Below, one piece after another: positions 31,557 through 40,487 of a DNA stretch of 64,000 bases. Each line of letters opens with the position of its first letter. Position 1 is the stretch's first letter. A model generated the notes under the pieces. It searched no databases. It was given only the letters and a program-made list of their open reading frames with translations, and was not told where the DNA came from. This DNA is from Homoserinibacter sp. GY 40078 (GTDB lineage Bacteria > Actinomycetota > Actinomycetes > Actinomycetales > Microbacteriaceae). The position numbers and the translations under genes were made by a program. The stretch covers positions 434,001-498,000 of the forward strand of contig NZ_VRTZ01000002.1 in assembly GCF_008017545.1 (NCBI RefSeq), written 5' to 3'.

Positions 31557-32375
31557 ATGCGCTCGATCTGGAAGGGCTCGTTGAGCTTCGGTCTCGTGAA
31601 CGTGCCGGTGAAGCTCTACTCGGCGACCGAGGATCACGACGTGCCGCTGCACATGGTGCACGACGCCGACGGAGGTCGCATCCGCTACAAGCGCGTGTGC
31701 GAGATCGATGGCGAGACCGTCGACTACGAGCACATCGTGAAGGCGTACGTCGACGGCGACCAGACGGTCGTGCTCACGGACGACGACTTCGCGGCACTCC
31801 CCGTCGAGCGCAGCAAGGACATCGATGTCGTCGAGTTCGTGCCCACGGCGCAGATCGACCCGCTGATGTTCGAGAAGTCGTACTTCCTCGCGCCCGATTC
31901 GAAGTCGACGAAGGCGTACGTGCTGCTGATGCGCACCCTGGAGGACGCCGATCGCACCGCGATCGTGAAGTTCGCGCTCCGGCAGAAGACCCGCCTCGCG
32001 GCTCTGCGCGTGCGCGACGGAGTGCTCGTGCTGCAGACCCTCCTCTGGGATGACGAAGTGCGTGAGGCGCGCTTCCCCGAACTCGACGAGAGCCCGAACA
32101 TCACGAAGGCCGAACTCGATATGTCGAAGCAGCTGGTCGAGAGCTTCGCCTCGGACTTCGCTCCCGAGAAGTTCACCGACGAGTACCAGGAGCAGCTGCG
32201 GACGCTCGTCGAGGCGAAGCTCGAACAGGGCGACGCCCTTGACACCGAGGCGACGTTCGGACGCGCGACGGACGGCGGTGGAGAGGTGCTCGATCTCATG
32301 GAGGCGCTGAAGCGCAGCGTCGAGAAGCGTCGCGGCGGCGGCACCAAGAAGAAGCCGAAGACGGCGGCGAGCTGA
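31557..32375 (+). CDS. ku: Ku DNA end-binding protein
   Basis: A 272-residue bacterial Ku, a homodimeric ring that binds double-strand DNA ends and recruits LigD. It starts MRSIWKGSLSFGLVNVPVKL, the family's hallmark opening, with the Ku core through about residue 230 and a basic Lys-rich C-terminus (KRRGGGTKKKPKTAAS) as in other actinobacterial Ku. ATG 31557 is chosen over the longer frame because the family always begins there. GAGAAT (31545-31550) six bases upstream suggests a leaderless mRNA. It is divergent from the LigD modules with a 76-bp shared promoter region. Confidence 0.95.
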   Translation: MRSIWKGSLSFGLVNVPVKLYSATEDHDVPLHMVHDADGGRIRYKRVCEIDGETVDYEHIVKAYVDGDQTVVLTDDDFAALPVERSKDIDVVEFVPTAQIDPLMFEKSYFLAPDSKSTKAYVLLMRTLEDADRTAIVKFALRQKTRLAALRVRDGVLVLQTLLWDDEVREARFPELDESPNITKAELDMSKQLVESFASDFAPEKFTDEYQEQLRTLVEAKLEQGDALDTEATFGRATDGGGEVLDLMEALKRSVEKRRGGGTKKKPKTAAS

Positions 32376-32408
32376 GACGGGCCGCGACTCGTCTGCGAGG
32401 CTGGAGGC

Positions 32409-33215
32409 GTGCAGACCCTCGCCGAGACCCCGTCGCACCGTCCTCTCATCCCCGCGATCGGAGTCGCGGCGTCCGCGCTCGTCCTGTTCGGCTTCCAGCT
32501 GCCGGGCTGGGGCCATCTGCTGCTCGTCGCAGCCGTGGGTCTCGCGTGGGCGATGGATCGCGAGCTCGGCGCCGACCTGACGCTCATCGGGATCGGCATC
32601 GCGATCGTCTCGTCGACCTCCGTGGAAGCCGACGTCTCGTGGCCGAGCTTCATCCGAATCGGAGCGGTGCTCGGCCTCGCGGTCGCGACCCCGTTCCTCC
32701 TCGACCGCCTCCTCCTGCGGCGAAAGGCGATCACCTTCCCGTGGCGAAGTCGCACCAGGAAGACGCGGCTTGAGATCGCTTACCTCGTCGCCGTGCCGGT
32801 CCTCGGATGGCTGATCCTCCCGTTCTACTTCATCCGCTCGGGCACCTACGCGAATTGGCCGCACATCACCGAGACCGACGAGCTCGTCCGCTTCTTCATC
32901 GGCGTGAACGCGGTCGGCACGTGGGACGAGCTGTTCTTCATCTGCACGTGCTTCGCGCTGCTCCGGCGCCATCTGCCACTCTGGCCCGCGAACTTCGTGC
33001 AGGCGACGATCTTCGTGTCATTCCTGTGGGAACTGGGATACCGATCCTGGGGGCCGTTCCTCACGGCGCCGTTCGCGCTCCTGCAGGGGTACCTGTTCGC
33101 GCGCACCAAGTCGCTCGGATACGTGCTCGCCGTGCACCTGCTCTTCGACGCGATCGTCTTCCTCGCGATCGTCCACGCGCACAATCCGGACTGGATCCCG
33201 ATCTTCGTCTACTGA
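32409..33215 (+). CDS. CPBP (CAAX protease/bacteriocin-processing)-like membrane protein, atypical
   Basis: 268 residues, about eight hydrophobic helices. The C-terminal part has GTWDELFFICTCFALLRRHL where CPBP proteases carry EExxxR, and HLLFDAIVFLAIVH where they carry HxxxN/D. The first Glu is Asp, the Arg position is not kept, and the middle F-x-x-x-H motif reads FLWELG without His, so peptidase activity is doubtful. GTG 32409 has a CTGGAGGC ribosome site. A canonical CPBP protein is encoded at 51205. Function unknown. Confidence 0.6.
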   Translation: MQTLAETPSHRPLIPAIGVAASALVLFGFQLPGWGHLLLVAAVGLAWAMDRELGADLTLIGIGIAIVSSTSVEADVSWPSFIRIGAVLGLAVATPFLLDRLLLRRKAITFPWRSRTRKTRLEIAYLVAVPVLGWLILPFYFIRSGTYANWPHITETDELVRFFIGVNAVGTWDELFFICTCFALLRRHLPLWPANFVQATIFVSFLWELGYRSWGPFLTAPFALLQGYLFARTKSLGYVLAVHLLFDAIVFLAIVHAHNPDWIPIFVY

Positions 33216-33223
33216 GCGCCGTC

Positions 33224-33244
33224 AGGCGCCTCGTCAGAGCGCCT
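33224..33244. terminator. Convergent terminator overlapping the SDR 3' end
   Basis: AGGCGC (33224-33229) pairs with GCGCCT (33239-33244), followed on the plus strand by TTTCC. It ends the plus-strand membrane gene and overlaps the last codons of the minus-strand dehydrogenase. Confidence 0.5.
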
Positions 33245-34115
33245 TTCCTCCGGTGACCGGGACGACGGCGCCCGAGATGTAGGAGGCCTCCGGCGACGCG
33301 AGGAAGACGTACGCGGGCGCGACCTCCGCGGGTTGCCCCGCCCGGCCAAGAGGCGTGTCCTGACCGAAGTCGGCGAGCGAGTCGGGCCAGCTCGTCGCGG
33401 GGATCAGGGGCGTCCAGATGGGGCCCGGCGCGACGGCGTTCACGCGGATCCCGCGGGGGCCGAGCTCTTGCGCGAGGGCGCGGGTGAACGCCACCTGCGC
33501 CGCCTTCGTCATGGCGTAGTCGATGAGCTTCGGCGCGGGATGGAACGCCTGGATCGAGGAGGTCGTGATGATCGACGAGCCGGGGGAGAGGCGAGGGATC
33601 GCGGCTCGCGCCGTCCACATCGGCGCGAAGAGGTTCGTGTCGAAGACGCGCTGGATCTCCTCGGTCGGGATGGTTTCGAGGCCGTCGCGATTCTCCTGAT
33701 ACGCCGCGTTCAGCACGAGGATGTCGAGGCCGCCCAGCTCATCGACCACCGACTCGACGAGACGCGTGCACTCCTCTTCGTTGCGGACGTCCCGGGGGAT
33801 GAGGAGCGCGCGGCTCCCTGCCTTCTCGATCCATTCGGCGGTGTCCTCGGCGTCGCCCTGCTCCTCCTCGAGGTACGAGATGGCGACATCGGCGCCCTCG
33901 CGGGCGTAGGCGATCGCGACGGCTCGGCCGATGCCGGAGTCGCCACCCGTGATGAGGGCGCGCATGCCGGCGAGGCGCCCGGACCCCACATAGCTCTCCT
34001 CGCCGTGATCCGGGGTCGGATCGGTCTTCGAGGTGAGGCCGGGCTGCTCCTGCTCCTGCCGCGGGAAGCCCTCGGTCCGGTAGCGGGTGACGGGGTTGCG
34101 ATCTGTGTCGTCCAT
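33234..34115 (-). CDS. Short-chain dehydrogenase, general stress protein 39-like
   Basis: A 293-residue classical SDR with a 45-residue polar N-terminal extension (PVTRYRTEGFPRQEQEQPG) like the Bacillus GSP39/YhdF type. Cofactor loop ITGGDSGIGRAVAIAYAREG (about 55-74), the NAAYQ motif, the catalytic Ser in SIQAF, and YAMTKAAQ (YxxxK). C-terminal GAVVPVTGGKAL. NAD(P)-dependent; substrate unknown, family members respond to stress. The frame runs on upstream, but ATG 34115 begins the family extension. Confidence 0.88.
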   Translation of the reverse strand: MDDTDRNPVTRYRTEGFPRQEQEQPGLTSKTDPTPDHGEESYVGSGRLAGMRALITGGDSGIGRAVAIAYAREGADVAISYLEEEQGDAEDTAEWIEKAGSRALLIPRDVRNEEECTRLVESVVDELGGLDILVLNAAYQENRDGLETIPTEEIQRVFDTNLFAPMWTARAAIPRLSPGSSIITTSSIQAFHPAPKLIDYAMTKAAQVAFTRALAQELGPRGIRVNAVAPGPIWTPLIPATSWPDSLADFGQDTPLGRAGQPAEVAPAYVFLASPEASYISGAVVPVTGGKAL

Positions 34116-34177
34116 CGCCCCAGACCACGCCGGTGTCGACGACGCCTCAAGGGGCTTCCCTCGGATGCACGCGCGTG

Positions 34178-35203
34178 CTACCCGCCCGACTCCTCGCGGA
34201 TCCGCCGCGATCTCGCGACGTCGTCGTCGTGCTGCCGGGCGATCCAGTGGTCGCGACGCACATCGCGTACCGGCATGCGCACGATCTCCTCCGCCTCGAT
34301 GCCGCGAGCCAACTGCCGCAGGCGCACGAACTCCGCGTCGAGCTCGACACCTGCGACGAGTGCGATGTTGGTGAGGTAGCCCCACAGCAGAGCCACGAGC
34401 AGGGTGCCGATCGAGCCGTAGATGGCGCCGTAGGCACCGACGAGCAGTACGTAGCCCGCATATCCGGCCGTTCCGATGGCCCACACGGCCACGGCGAACC
34501 CGGAGCCGACGCTCGCCCACACGGCCTTCGGATGCCGCACGTTCGGTGTCGTCGTGTAGAGCACAGCGATGAACACGAAGGCGAGAGCCACGAGCAGCGG
34601 CCAACGGACGATGCTCCAGACGAGCGTCGCGATGGGTCCCAGCCCGCGGTCGCCGAGGACCTGCTGCACCGTGTCCGGCGTCGCCAGCAGCGACGCGACG
34701 ATGGCGCTCGCGACCAGCACGAGTACGGCAGCGACGAGCAGCATCTTGGCCCGGAACATCCAGAACAGCCGCCCCTCCTGCACGCCGTAGACGGCGTTGA
34801 TGGCACGGCCGAACGCCGTCGCGTATCCGGATGTGGTCCACAGCAGCAGCACCAAGGCGATCGTGAGCGCGATCCCGGGGTTGTCGAGGCGCAGCAGCTG
34901 ATCGATCGGGGTCGCCAGTTGTTCGGCCACGTCGTCGGGCAGGAGAGTGCCCGCGATCGCGACGATGTCGTCTACAGCCCGCTGCCGGTCGCTCGTGAGC
35001 GCGAAGGCGCTCGTGAAGGCGAGGGCCGCGGGGAACGCGGCGAGCGTCGTGAAGAACGTCAGCGCTGCTGCAGCGTCGAGGCCCCGGTGGCGCACGAAGC
35101 CGTGCCAGGCTCGGCGCGCGGCCAGCCGCCAGCTCCGCGGAGGGAGCGGTCCCGCTTTCCGCAGCTCGTCCTGGTCGATCGCGTGGCGCGTGCGCTCGTC
35201 CAT
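34178..35203 (-). CDS. YihY/BrkB-family membrane protein
   Basis: 341 residues with six to seven helices. The conserved opening of the family is seen (AARRAWHGFVRHRGLDAAAALTFFTTLAAFPA), then LLWTTSGYATAFGRAINAVYG and a YTTTPN segment. Formerly called tRNA-processing ribonuclease BN in error; the true function is unknown (integral membrane protein, virulence-associated in some genera). Basic, charged cytoplasmic C-terminus. ATG 35203 has GGGG seven bases upstream; GTG 35206 adds one residue. It lies 62 bp upstream of the SDR on the same strand. Confidence 0.88.
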   Translation of the reverse strand: MDERTRHAIDQDELRKAGPLPPRSWRLAARRAWHGFVRHRGLDAAAALTFFTTLAAFPAALAFTSAFALTSDRQRAVDDIVAIAGTLLPDDVAEQLATPIDQLLRLDNPGIALTIALVLLLWTTSGYATAFGRAINAVYGVQEGRLFWMFRAKMLLVAAVLVLVASAIVASLLATPDTVQQVLGDRGLGPIATLVWSIVRWPLLVALAFVFIAVLYTTTPNVRHPKAVWASVGSGFAVAVWAIGTAGYAGYVLLVGAYGAIYGSIGTLLVALLWGYLTNIALVAGVELDAEFVRLRQLARGIEAEEIVRMPVRDVRRDHWIARQHDDDVARSRRIREESGG

Positions 35204-35269
35204 CACATAACCCCGGGGAGCGGGTCGTCGTCTGGGGCCATGCGGGCATGCTACGGCTATCGTGTCCCC

Positions 35270-36175
35270 GTGACCGCGCCCAAGCAGAGCACCAGCCGCG
35301 ACGACCCGGCTGTCGTGCGGGATGCAGCGATCGGCGAGATCGATTGGGCGGCACCCGTTCCCGGGTCCGTGCGCGGCGTGTTCGAGGCTCCGAGTGGGCG
35401 GCTCGCGGTCGTGTCAATGGGGGATCCCGCGGCGCCCCGCGTGGTTCTGATCCCGGGGGCGACCGGCTCGAAGGAGGATTTCGCGCTCATGCTGCCGCTG
35501 CTCGCCGAGGCGGGTTATCGCGTAGAGGCGTATGACCTCGCGGGCAACTACGAGTCGCACCTCGCCGGTCCGCCAGCTGATGGGCGGTACGACTACTCGC
35601 TCTTCGTCGACGATCTGACTGCGGTGCTCGCATCCGGTGCGCCTGCGCATCTGCTCGGATATTCCTTCGCCGGAATCATCGCCCAGCTGGTCGTGGCGGA
35701 GCACCCGGAGCTCGTGCGCAGCCTCACGCTTCTCACGACGCCCCCCGACGCCGGGAACTCATACCGCCACGTGAAGCTGATCGGTCCGCTCTCGTGGGTG
35801 CTCACGCCTCACGTGGGCGCCGGGCTCATGATCTGGGGCATCCGGACGAACAAGAACCGGGTAGGGCCGTCGCGTCTCGCGTTCGTGCAGTCCCGGTTCG
35901 CTCTCACGCGTCGTGAGTGTGTGGACGACATCGTGGGGCTCATGATGCGGGCGCCCGACGTCGCGGCGAGCGTCCGCGCGGCGGGTATCCCGGTGCTCGT
36001 CGCGACGAGTCGACACGACCTGTGGCCCGTCGAGCGGTACTCGCTGCACGCGGATCGACTCGGTGCGCGTCTCGCGGTGTACGAGACCGGCCACAGCCCG
36101 TGCGAGACCACCCCGCATCAACTGGTGCGCGACATGCTCGAGCTGATGTCCGGCGCCGACGGCTCGAGCGCCTGA
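35270..36175 (+). CDS. Alpha/beta-fold hydrolase
   Basis: 301 residues. Nucleophile elbow GYSFAGIIAQ (Ser of GxSxxG), oxyanion region LIPGATGSKEDF, the acid in TSRHDLWPVE, and the base His in YETGHSPCETTPHQL complete the triad. The cap region (about 175-225) is Arg-rich. No signal peptide. GTG 35270 follows TATCGT (35258-35263) by six bases, so it is probably leaderless; the frame is open upstream for over a kilobase without similarity. Substrate unknown. Confidence 0.85.
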   Translation: MTAPKQSTSRDDPAVVRDAAIGEIDWAAPVPGSVRGVFEAPSGRLAVVSMGDPAAPRVVLIPGATGSKEDFALMLPLLAEAGYRVEAYDLAGNYESHLAGPPADGRYDYSLFVDDLTAVLASGAPAHLLGYSFAGIIAQLVVAEHPELVRSLTLLTTPPDAGNSYRHVKLIGPLSWVLTPHVGAGLMIWGIRTNKNRVGPSRLAFVQSRFALTRRECVDDIVGLMMRAPDVAASVRAAGIPVLVATSRHDLWPVERYSLHADRLGARLAVYETGHSPCETTPHQLVRDMLELMSGADGSSA

Positions 36176-36176
36176 A

Positions 36177-36935
36177 TCAGGCGGAGCGCCGATCGTCGCG
36201 AGTGCTGCTGCGCCAACGCCTCCGCGCGGCGCGACGACGCCACGGGGCGTCGTCCGGCCAATGGTTGCGAAGGGTCGGGACCACCCATCCGACCCGGCGC
36301 GAGAGGCCCGAGAGGGTTTCGAAGGGGCGCGCGGAGATACCGACTCGGAAGGCCGGGTCGTAGGTCACGCGCATCCACGGCTTGATGTGGAGGCTGAGGT
36401 CGAGATCGTCGTGGATCCCGCGCTCGGTGCGGTGCACCTCGCCTGAGAGCTCGTGCCAGATCTCGGCACGCATGACGAAGTTCGACCCGAAGATCGGCGG
36501 ATGACCGAGGTACGGGGTCATGGACGCCAGCATGCCGCCGAGGTAGACGACGCGCCCGAGGGTGTGCACGAGGGGGGTCGCACCGTAGAAGTCGCCGATC
36601 CCGGTGAGCACCGACAGCCTCAGGTCACGGTCGAATCGGTCAACCGCGTAGGCGATCCAGTCGACGGGAGGCACGCTGTCCGCGTCGAGACGGGCGATCA
36701 GCTCTCCCGTCGCGGCGTCGTATCCCCGGGCGGACGCTCGGGGGATGCCGACGATCTCCTCGGTGACGACGCGCGCGCCCGCTTCGGCGGCGATCCGGGC
36801 CGTGTCGTCGTGGCTGCCGTTGTCGACCACGATGATCTCGTCGGCCGGGCGGGTCTGGTGGGCGAGCGCGGCGAGGCACGCGGCGAGCATCACCGCGTCG
36901 TCCCGCGCCGGGATGACCACCGAGACCGTCGTCAC
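36177..36935 (-). CDS. Glycosyltransferase family 2
   Basis: 252 residues of GT-A fold: VSVVIPARDDAVMLAACLAA at the N-terminus, DEIIVVDNGSHDDTARIAAE, and the metal-binding LDADSVPP (DxD-like). Later HDDLDLSLHI and a basic C-terminal tail (WRRRAARRRWRSS). One possible hydrophobic segment around 140-165. GTG 36935 is preceded seven bases upstream by TACGCT (36948-36943), so leaderless. It starts five bases beyond the 3' end of the Ada/AlkA gene on the same strand. Acceptor unknown. Confidence 0.85.
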   Translation of the reverse strand: MTTVSVVIPARDDAVMLAACLAALAHQTRPADEIIVVDNGSHDDTARIAAEAGARVVTEEIVGIPRASARGYDAATGELIARLDADSVPPVDWIAYAVDRFDRDLRLSVLTGIGDFYGATPLVHTLGRVVYLGGMLASMTPYLGHPPIFGSNFVMRAEIWHELSGEVHRTERGIHDDLDLSLHIKPWMRVTYDPAFRVGISARPFETLSGLSRRVGWVVPTLRNHWPDDAPWRRRAARRRWRSSTRDDRRSA

Positions 36936-36940
36936 GAGGA

Positions 36941-38410
36941 TCAGCGTACGCGCGGGGCGACCTCGCGCGCGGGACGCGCCCGCCACAGGTGCAGTGCGGC
37001 GTAGCTGCGCCAGGGAGACCACTCGCGCGCAGAGGCGGCGAGTCCGCCGCGCGAGGCGGGCAGCCCCCGTGCGGCGGCCGACTGCCGGATCACGAGGTCG
37101 TCGACCGGGAGCACGTCGGGAGAACCGAGTGCCCGCATCGCGAGGTAGTCGGCCGTCCACGGCCCGATCCCCGGCTGTGCCAGAAGCCCCGCGCGGAACT
37201 CGGCGACCGGCATGCCGATGTCGAGACGCAGACGACCGTCGGCGAGGGCCTCCGCGGCCTGGACGATCGCGTCGATGCGGGCCGTGGGTCCGCGCAGCAC
37301 CTCGCGGCCACGTTCGGCGATCGTCGCCGCGTCGGGAAAGCCGCCGTCGCCGAGGTTCGCCACGAGCCGGCCGAGCACGGTGCGTGCGGAGGCGACCGAG
37401 ATCTGCTGTCCGATGAGGGTGCGGAAGAGCGCCTCGGCGGTGTCGAACGATCCCGCGATGCGGATGCCGGGAACAGCCGCGACGAGGGGGGCGAGCGCCG
37501 GATCGCGCGAGAGCGAGGCATCGATCGCGTCGGCATCCGCGTCGAGGTCGAGGGCGCGTCGGATGCGCGCGACCGCGGTTCCCACGTCTGCCAGACGCGC
37601 GAGGCGGATGCGGCAGAGGAAGCCCGTGCCCTCGGGATCCGCCTCGATCCGGATGTGCGCCGGTCCACCCGGAAGTCCGATCGTGCGCGCGAAGTGGGCG
37701 CCGTCCGCGTCTTCGAGACCCGGGATCGCATGGTCGACGAAGAAGCGCAGCAGACCCTCGCGGTCGATCGGTCCGCGGGCGGGGAGTCGCAGCCGCAGCT
37801 CGCCCGCATCCGGAGCGGCCGGAGAGCGGGTGCCCCTCCTGCTGAGGGCGCGCAGCTCGCCAGGGGTGGCGCGGTAGATCTCGGCGATCGTCTCGTTGAA
37901 CTGTCGAAGGCTGCCGAAGCCCGCGGCGAAGGCGATGTCGGCGATCGGCAGCTCGGTGACGGCGAGGAGTGTCCGTGCCGTCTGCGCCCGGTGAGCGCGC
38001 GCGAGCGAGAGAGGACCCGCGCCGAGTTCGGCGGTGAGCACGCGTGTCAGGTGGCGGGCGGAGTAGCCGAGGCGGTGGGCGAGTCCTGCGACACCGTTGC
38101 GGTCGACGACGCCATCGTGGATGAGCCGCATCGCACGGGCCGCGAGATCGTCCCGCAGGTTCCAGTCGGGTGAGCCCGGGACGGCGTCCGGCTGGCAGCG
38201 CTTGCAGGCCCGCAGGCCCGCCTCGTGAGCCGCGGCCGCCGTGCGGTAGAAGCTGACGTTCCCGGGCTTCGGGGTCATCGCGGGACAGCTCGGTCGGCAG
38301 TAGATGCCGGTGCTGTGCACACCGACGATGAACTGGCCGTCGAACCGGGCGTCACGGGATGCGAGCGCCCGGTAACGGGTCGCGAACGCCTCCGCGTCAT
38401 CGGGTGTCAC
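36941..38410 (-). CDS. Ada/AlkA fusion: methyl-phosphotriester sensor regulator and 3-methyladenine DNA glycosylase
   Basis: A 489-residue protein for alkylation damage. The N-terminal Ada zinc domain has C38, C42, C69 and C72 (GIYCRPSC, ACKRCQPD); the reactive Cys accepts methyl from phosphotriesters. An AraC-type double HTH follows (about 85-190), then an AlkA N-domain and HhH-GPD glycosylase with GIGPWTADYLAMRALG and the catalytic Asp in LPVDDLVIRQ. No O6-methylguanine methyltransferase domain, as is usual for this actinobacterial fusion. GTG 38410 follows GAAGGTGAG. Confidence 0.92.
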   Translation of the reverse strand: MTPDDAEAFATRYRALASRDARFDGQFIVGVHSTGIYCRPSCPAMTPKPGNVSFYRTAAAAHEAGLRACKRCQPDAVPGSPDWNLRDDLAARAMRLIHDGVVDRNGVAGLAHRLGYSARHLTRVLTAELGAGPLSLARAHRAQTARTLLAVTELPIADIAFAAGFGSLRQFNETIAEIYRATPGELRALSRRGTRSPAAPDAGELRLRLPARGPIDREGLLRFFVDHAIPGLEDADGAHFARTIGLPGGPAHIRIEADPEGTGFLCRIRLARLADVGTAVARIRRALDLDADADAIDASLSRDPALAPLVAAVPGIRIAGSFDTAEALFRTLIGQQISVASARTVLGRLVANLGDGGFPDAATIAERGREVLRGPTARIDAIVQAAEALADGRLRLDIGMPVAEFRAGLLAQPGIGPWTADYLAMRALGSPDVLPVDDLVIRQSAAARGLPASRGGLAASAREWSPWRSYAALHLWRARPAREVAPRVR

Positions 38411-38484
38411 GTGCTCACCTTCGCATGCGCCACCGACCCCCACCAGCGGGAATCGGACATGACCCCACCGGATACTCTCGACTC

Positions 38485-39846
38485 ATGCTGGATGCACTGC
38501 GCGCAGAGCTCGGCGACGTCGTGGTCACGGATCCGAGCGCCCTCGAGGCCGCCCGTGCCGACAAATCCGGGCAGTTGTCGTCGACACGCCCGCTCGCGAT
38601 CGTCGAGGCGACCGAGATCGCGCATGTGCAGGCGGCGATGCGCTGGGCGAGCACCCACGGCGTCCCCGTGGTGCCCCGCGGCGCCGGCACCGGCCTCGCG
38701 GGAGGGGCCATCGCCGCATCCGGAGAGCTCGTGATCTCGACCCGCGGCATGACCCGCGTACTCGAGATCTCGGAGGACGACGAACTGGCTGTCGTCGAGG
38801 CGGGCGTCATCAACGGCGACCTCAACGCCCTGCTCGCCGAGCGGGGGCTCTGGTTCGCGCCCGACCCCGCGAGCCGGTCGATCTCGACCATCGGCGGGAA
38901 CATCGCCACCAACGCGGGTGGGCTCATGTGCATCAAGTACGGGGTCACCCGCGAGGCGGTACTGGGTCTCAAGGTGGTCCTCGCCGACGGCACCCTCCTC
39001 GAATTGGGCCATCGGACGGTCAAGGGGGTCACCGGCTACGACCTCACGGCCCTCTTCATCGGCTCGGAGGGCACCCTCGGGATCATCGTCGAGGCGACGC
39101 TCAAGCTCCGCCCCGTGACCCCCGGGACCGTCGTGACGGTGAGTGCGTCGTTCGCCGACGTCGAGCAGGCGGCCCGCGCGAGCGCGGTCATCTCCGCGAG
39201 CGGGGTGAAGCCCGCGATCATGGAGTTGCTCGACGAGAGCGCGCTGACGGCGATCGGCGCCTATCTCGGGCTCGAACTGGGGGATCGCGGCGCGCAGCTT
39301 CTCGTGCGGACGGACGGAATCGGGGCGGAGGCCGAGGCGGCGGACGTCGTCGCCATCATCCGGTCGCTGGGGGGCGAGCCCCAGCTCGCGGCGGATGCTG
39401 CGGAGGGGGAGCGCCTGTTCGAGGTCCGCCGGTCCTTCCACCCGGCGATGGAGCGGCAGGGCGTGGTGCTCATCGAGGATGTGGCCGTGCCGCGCAGCGC
39501 GCTGCCCGCCATGTTCGCGGCGATCGGCCGGATCGAGCGGCGCTACGGCATGTCGATTCCGACCGTCGCGCACGCGGGAGACGGCAACCTGCACCCGAAT
39601 TTCGTCTTCGAGCCCGACGCGACCGGCGGGCATCCCGAGGTGCCCGAGCATGTGTGGGCCGCCGCGGACGAGATGTTCCAGGAGTGCCTGCGTCTTGGCG
39701 GCACACTCACGGGCGAGCACGGGGTCGGGCTGTTGAAGCGCCGGTGGCTGCGGGAGGAGCTCGGGGATGACTCCTTCGAGCTCCAGCGACGGGTGAAGGC
39801 CGTCTTCGATCCCGGGGGAATCCTCAATCCCGGCAAGATCTTCTGA
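38485..39846 (+). CDS. FAD-binding oxidase, GlcD/D-lactate dehydrogenase type
   Basis: 453 residues. PCMH/VAO-type FAD domain with VPRGAGTGLAGGAI (about 62-75), GGNIATNAGGLMCIKYG and GSEGTLGIIVEATLKLRP; the C-terminal substrate domain has HAGDGNLHPNF and GGTLTGEHGVGLLKRRWL with metal/substrate His residues. It oxidises a 2-hydroxy acid (glycolate, D-lactate or similar) to the keto acid. No partner GlcE or GlcF genes are next to it. ATG 38485 follows TACTCT (38473-38478) by six bases: leaderless. A terminator hairpin follows at 39862. Confidence 0.9.
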   Translation: MLDALRAELGDVVVTDPSALEAARADKSGQLSSTRPLAIVEATEIAHVQAAMRWASTHGVPVVPRGAGTGLAGGAIAASGELVISTRGMTRVLEISEDDELAVVEAGVINGDLNALLAERGLWFAPDPASRSISTIGGNIATNAGGLMCIKYGVTREAVLGLKVVLADGTLLELGHRTVKGVTGYDLTALFIGSEGTLGIIVEATLKLRPVTPGTVVTVSASFADVEQAARASAVISASGVKPAIMELLDESALTAIGAYLGLELGDRGAQLLVRTDGIGAEAEAADVVAIIRSLGGEPQLAADAAEGERLFEVRRSFHPAMERQGVVLIEDVAVPRSALPAMFAAIGRIERRYGMSIPTVAHAGDGNLHPNFVFEPDATGGHPEVPEHVWAAADEMFQECLRLGGTLTGEHGVGLLKRRWLREELGDDSFELQRRVKAVFDPGGILNPGKIF

Positions 39847-39861
39847 CGTCTTGTCGGGAAT

Positions 39862-39879
39862 GCGGAGGGGGGCCTCCGC
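39862..39879 (+). terminator. Terminator hairpin after the FAD oxidase
   Basis: GCGGAGG (39862-39868), loop GGGG, CCTCCGC (39873-39879), then GTT. A perfect 7-bp stem 15 bases after the stop. Confidence 0.55.
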
Positions 39880-39894
39880 GTTGGACCAATCGTT

Positions 39895-40452
39895 ATGACT
39901 GCTATCCGTTCCGTGCCGCGCCCCACGACGGGCGTCCTGCGTCTGCGCCCCACCCTCCGTGGTCGTGGCTTCGTCGTCGGCCTGGTCGACGCCGCGGGCC
40001 CTGACACCAACGGCTTCGCCCCTCGCGACCGTGTCGCGTGGCGGGATTCGGGCGAAGAGTTCGGTGATCTCGTGCTCCGTGAGCAGCGCGACGTGCTCGG
40101 TGTTCCGCGGTGGATCTCCGACGAGCAGGTGGTCAGCTACCTAGGCCCGGGGCTCATCGCCCGTGCGCTCGTCCGCACACGGCCCTTCGGCCGCGGTGAC
40201 GACGTGCGCGTCGACTCGGCCGATTCGCTCGTGACCGAGATGACGGCCGCGTGGGCCCGCTCGCTCGGTGCGCGCATCGTCGACTCGGCGGCGGACCTCG
40301 CGATCCAGGACGACACGCGCGTTCGGCGCAGCGTGCTCGCGGGCCACGGCCGGCTGGCCGAGGCGGCGGTCGAGGTGTTCCAGGCGATCCGCCAGGGCGT
40401 CTTCGACGACGTGGCACCGATCGCGGGGGCGGCCCCCCGCGTCGCGGCGTAG
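39895..40452 (+). CDS. Degenerate quinone-oxidoreductase (MDR)-like protein
   Basis: 185 residues. RGFVVGLVDAAGPDTNGFAPRDRVAW aligns with the GxExxGxVxxVGxxVxxFxxGDRV segment of NADPH:quinone oxidoreductases (quoted in two parts it is RGFVVGLVDAAG and GFAPRDRVAW). LGPGLIARALVRTRPFGRGDDVRV followed by AARSLGAR-like AWARSLGARIV matches the entry to the Rossmann fold. But the AAGGVG nucleotide loop is replaced by SADSLVT, and most of the C-terminal half is missing (family about 320 residues). The frame is intact and codon use is normal, so it is a shortened, probably non-enzymatic relative rather than a fresh pseudogene. Confidence 0.55.
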   Translation: MTAIRSVPRPTTGVLRLRPTLRGRGFVVGLVDAAGPDTNGFAPRDRVAWRDSGEEFGDLVLREQRDVLGVPRWISDEQVVSYLGPGLIARALVRTRPFGRGDDVRVDSADSLVTEMTAAWARSLGARIVDSAADLAIQDDTRVRRSVLAGHGRLAEAAVEVFQAIRQGVFDDVAPIAGAAPRVAA

Positions 40453-40487
40453 CGTCGCGCGCCGCGCGGCACCCTAATCTGGGACGC

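Noticed and set aside
36941-38410. Ada/AlkA protein as a truncated Ada
   Set aside because: Absence of the methyltransferase domain is normal for this actinobacterial fusion.
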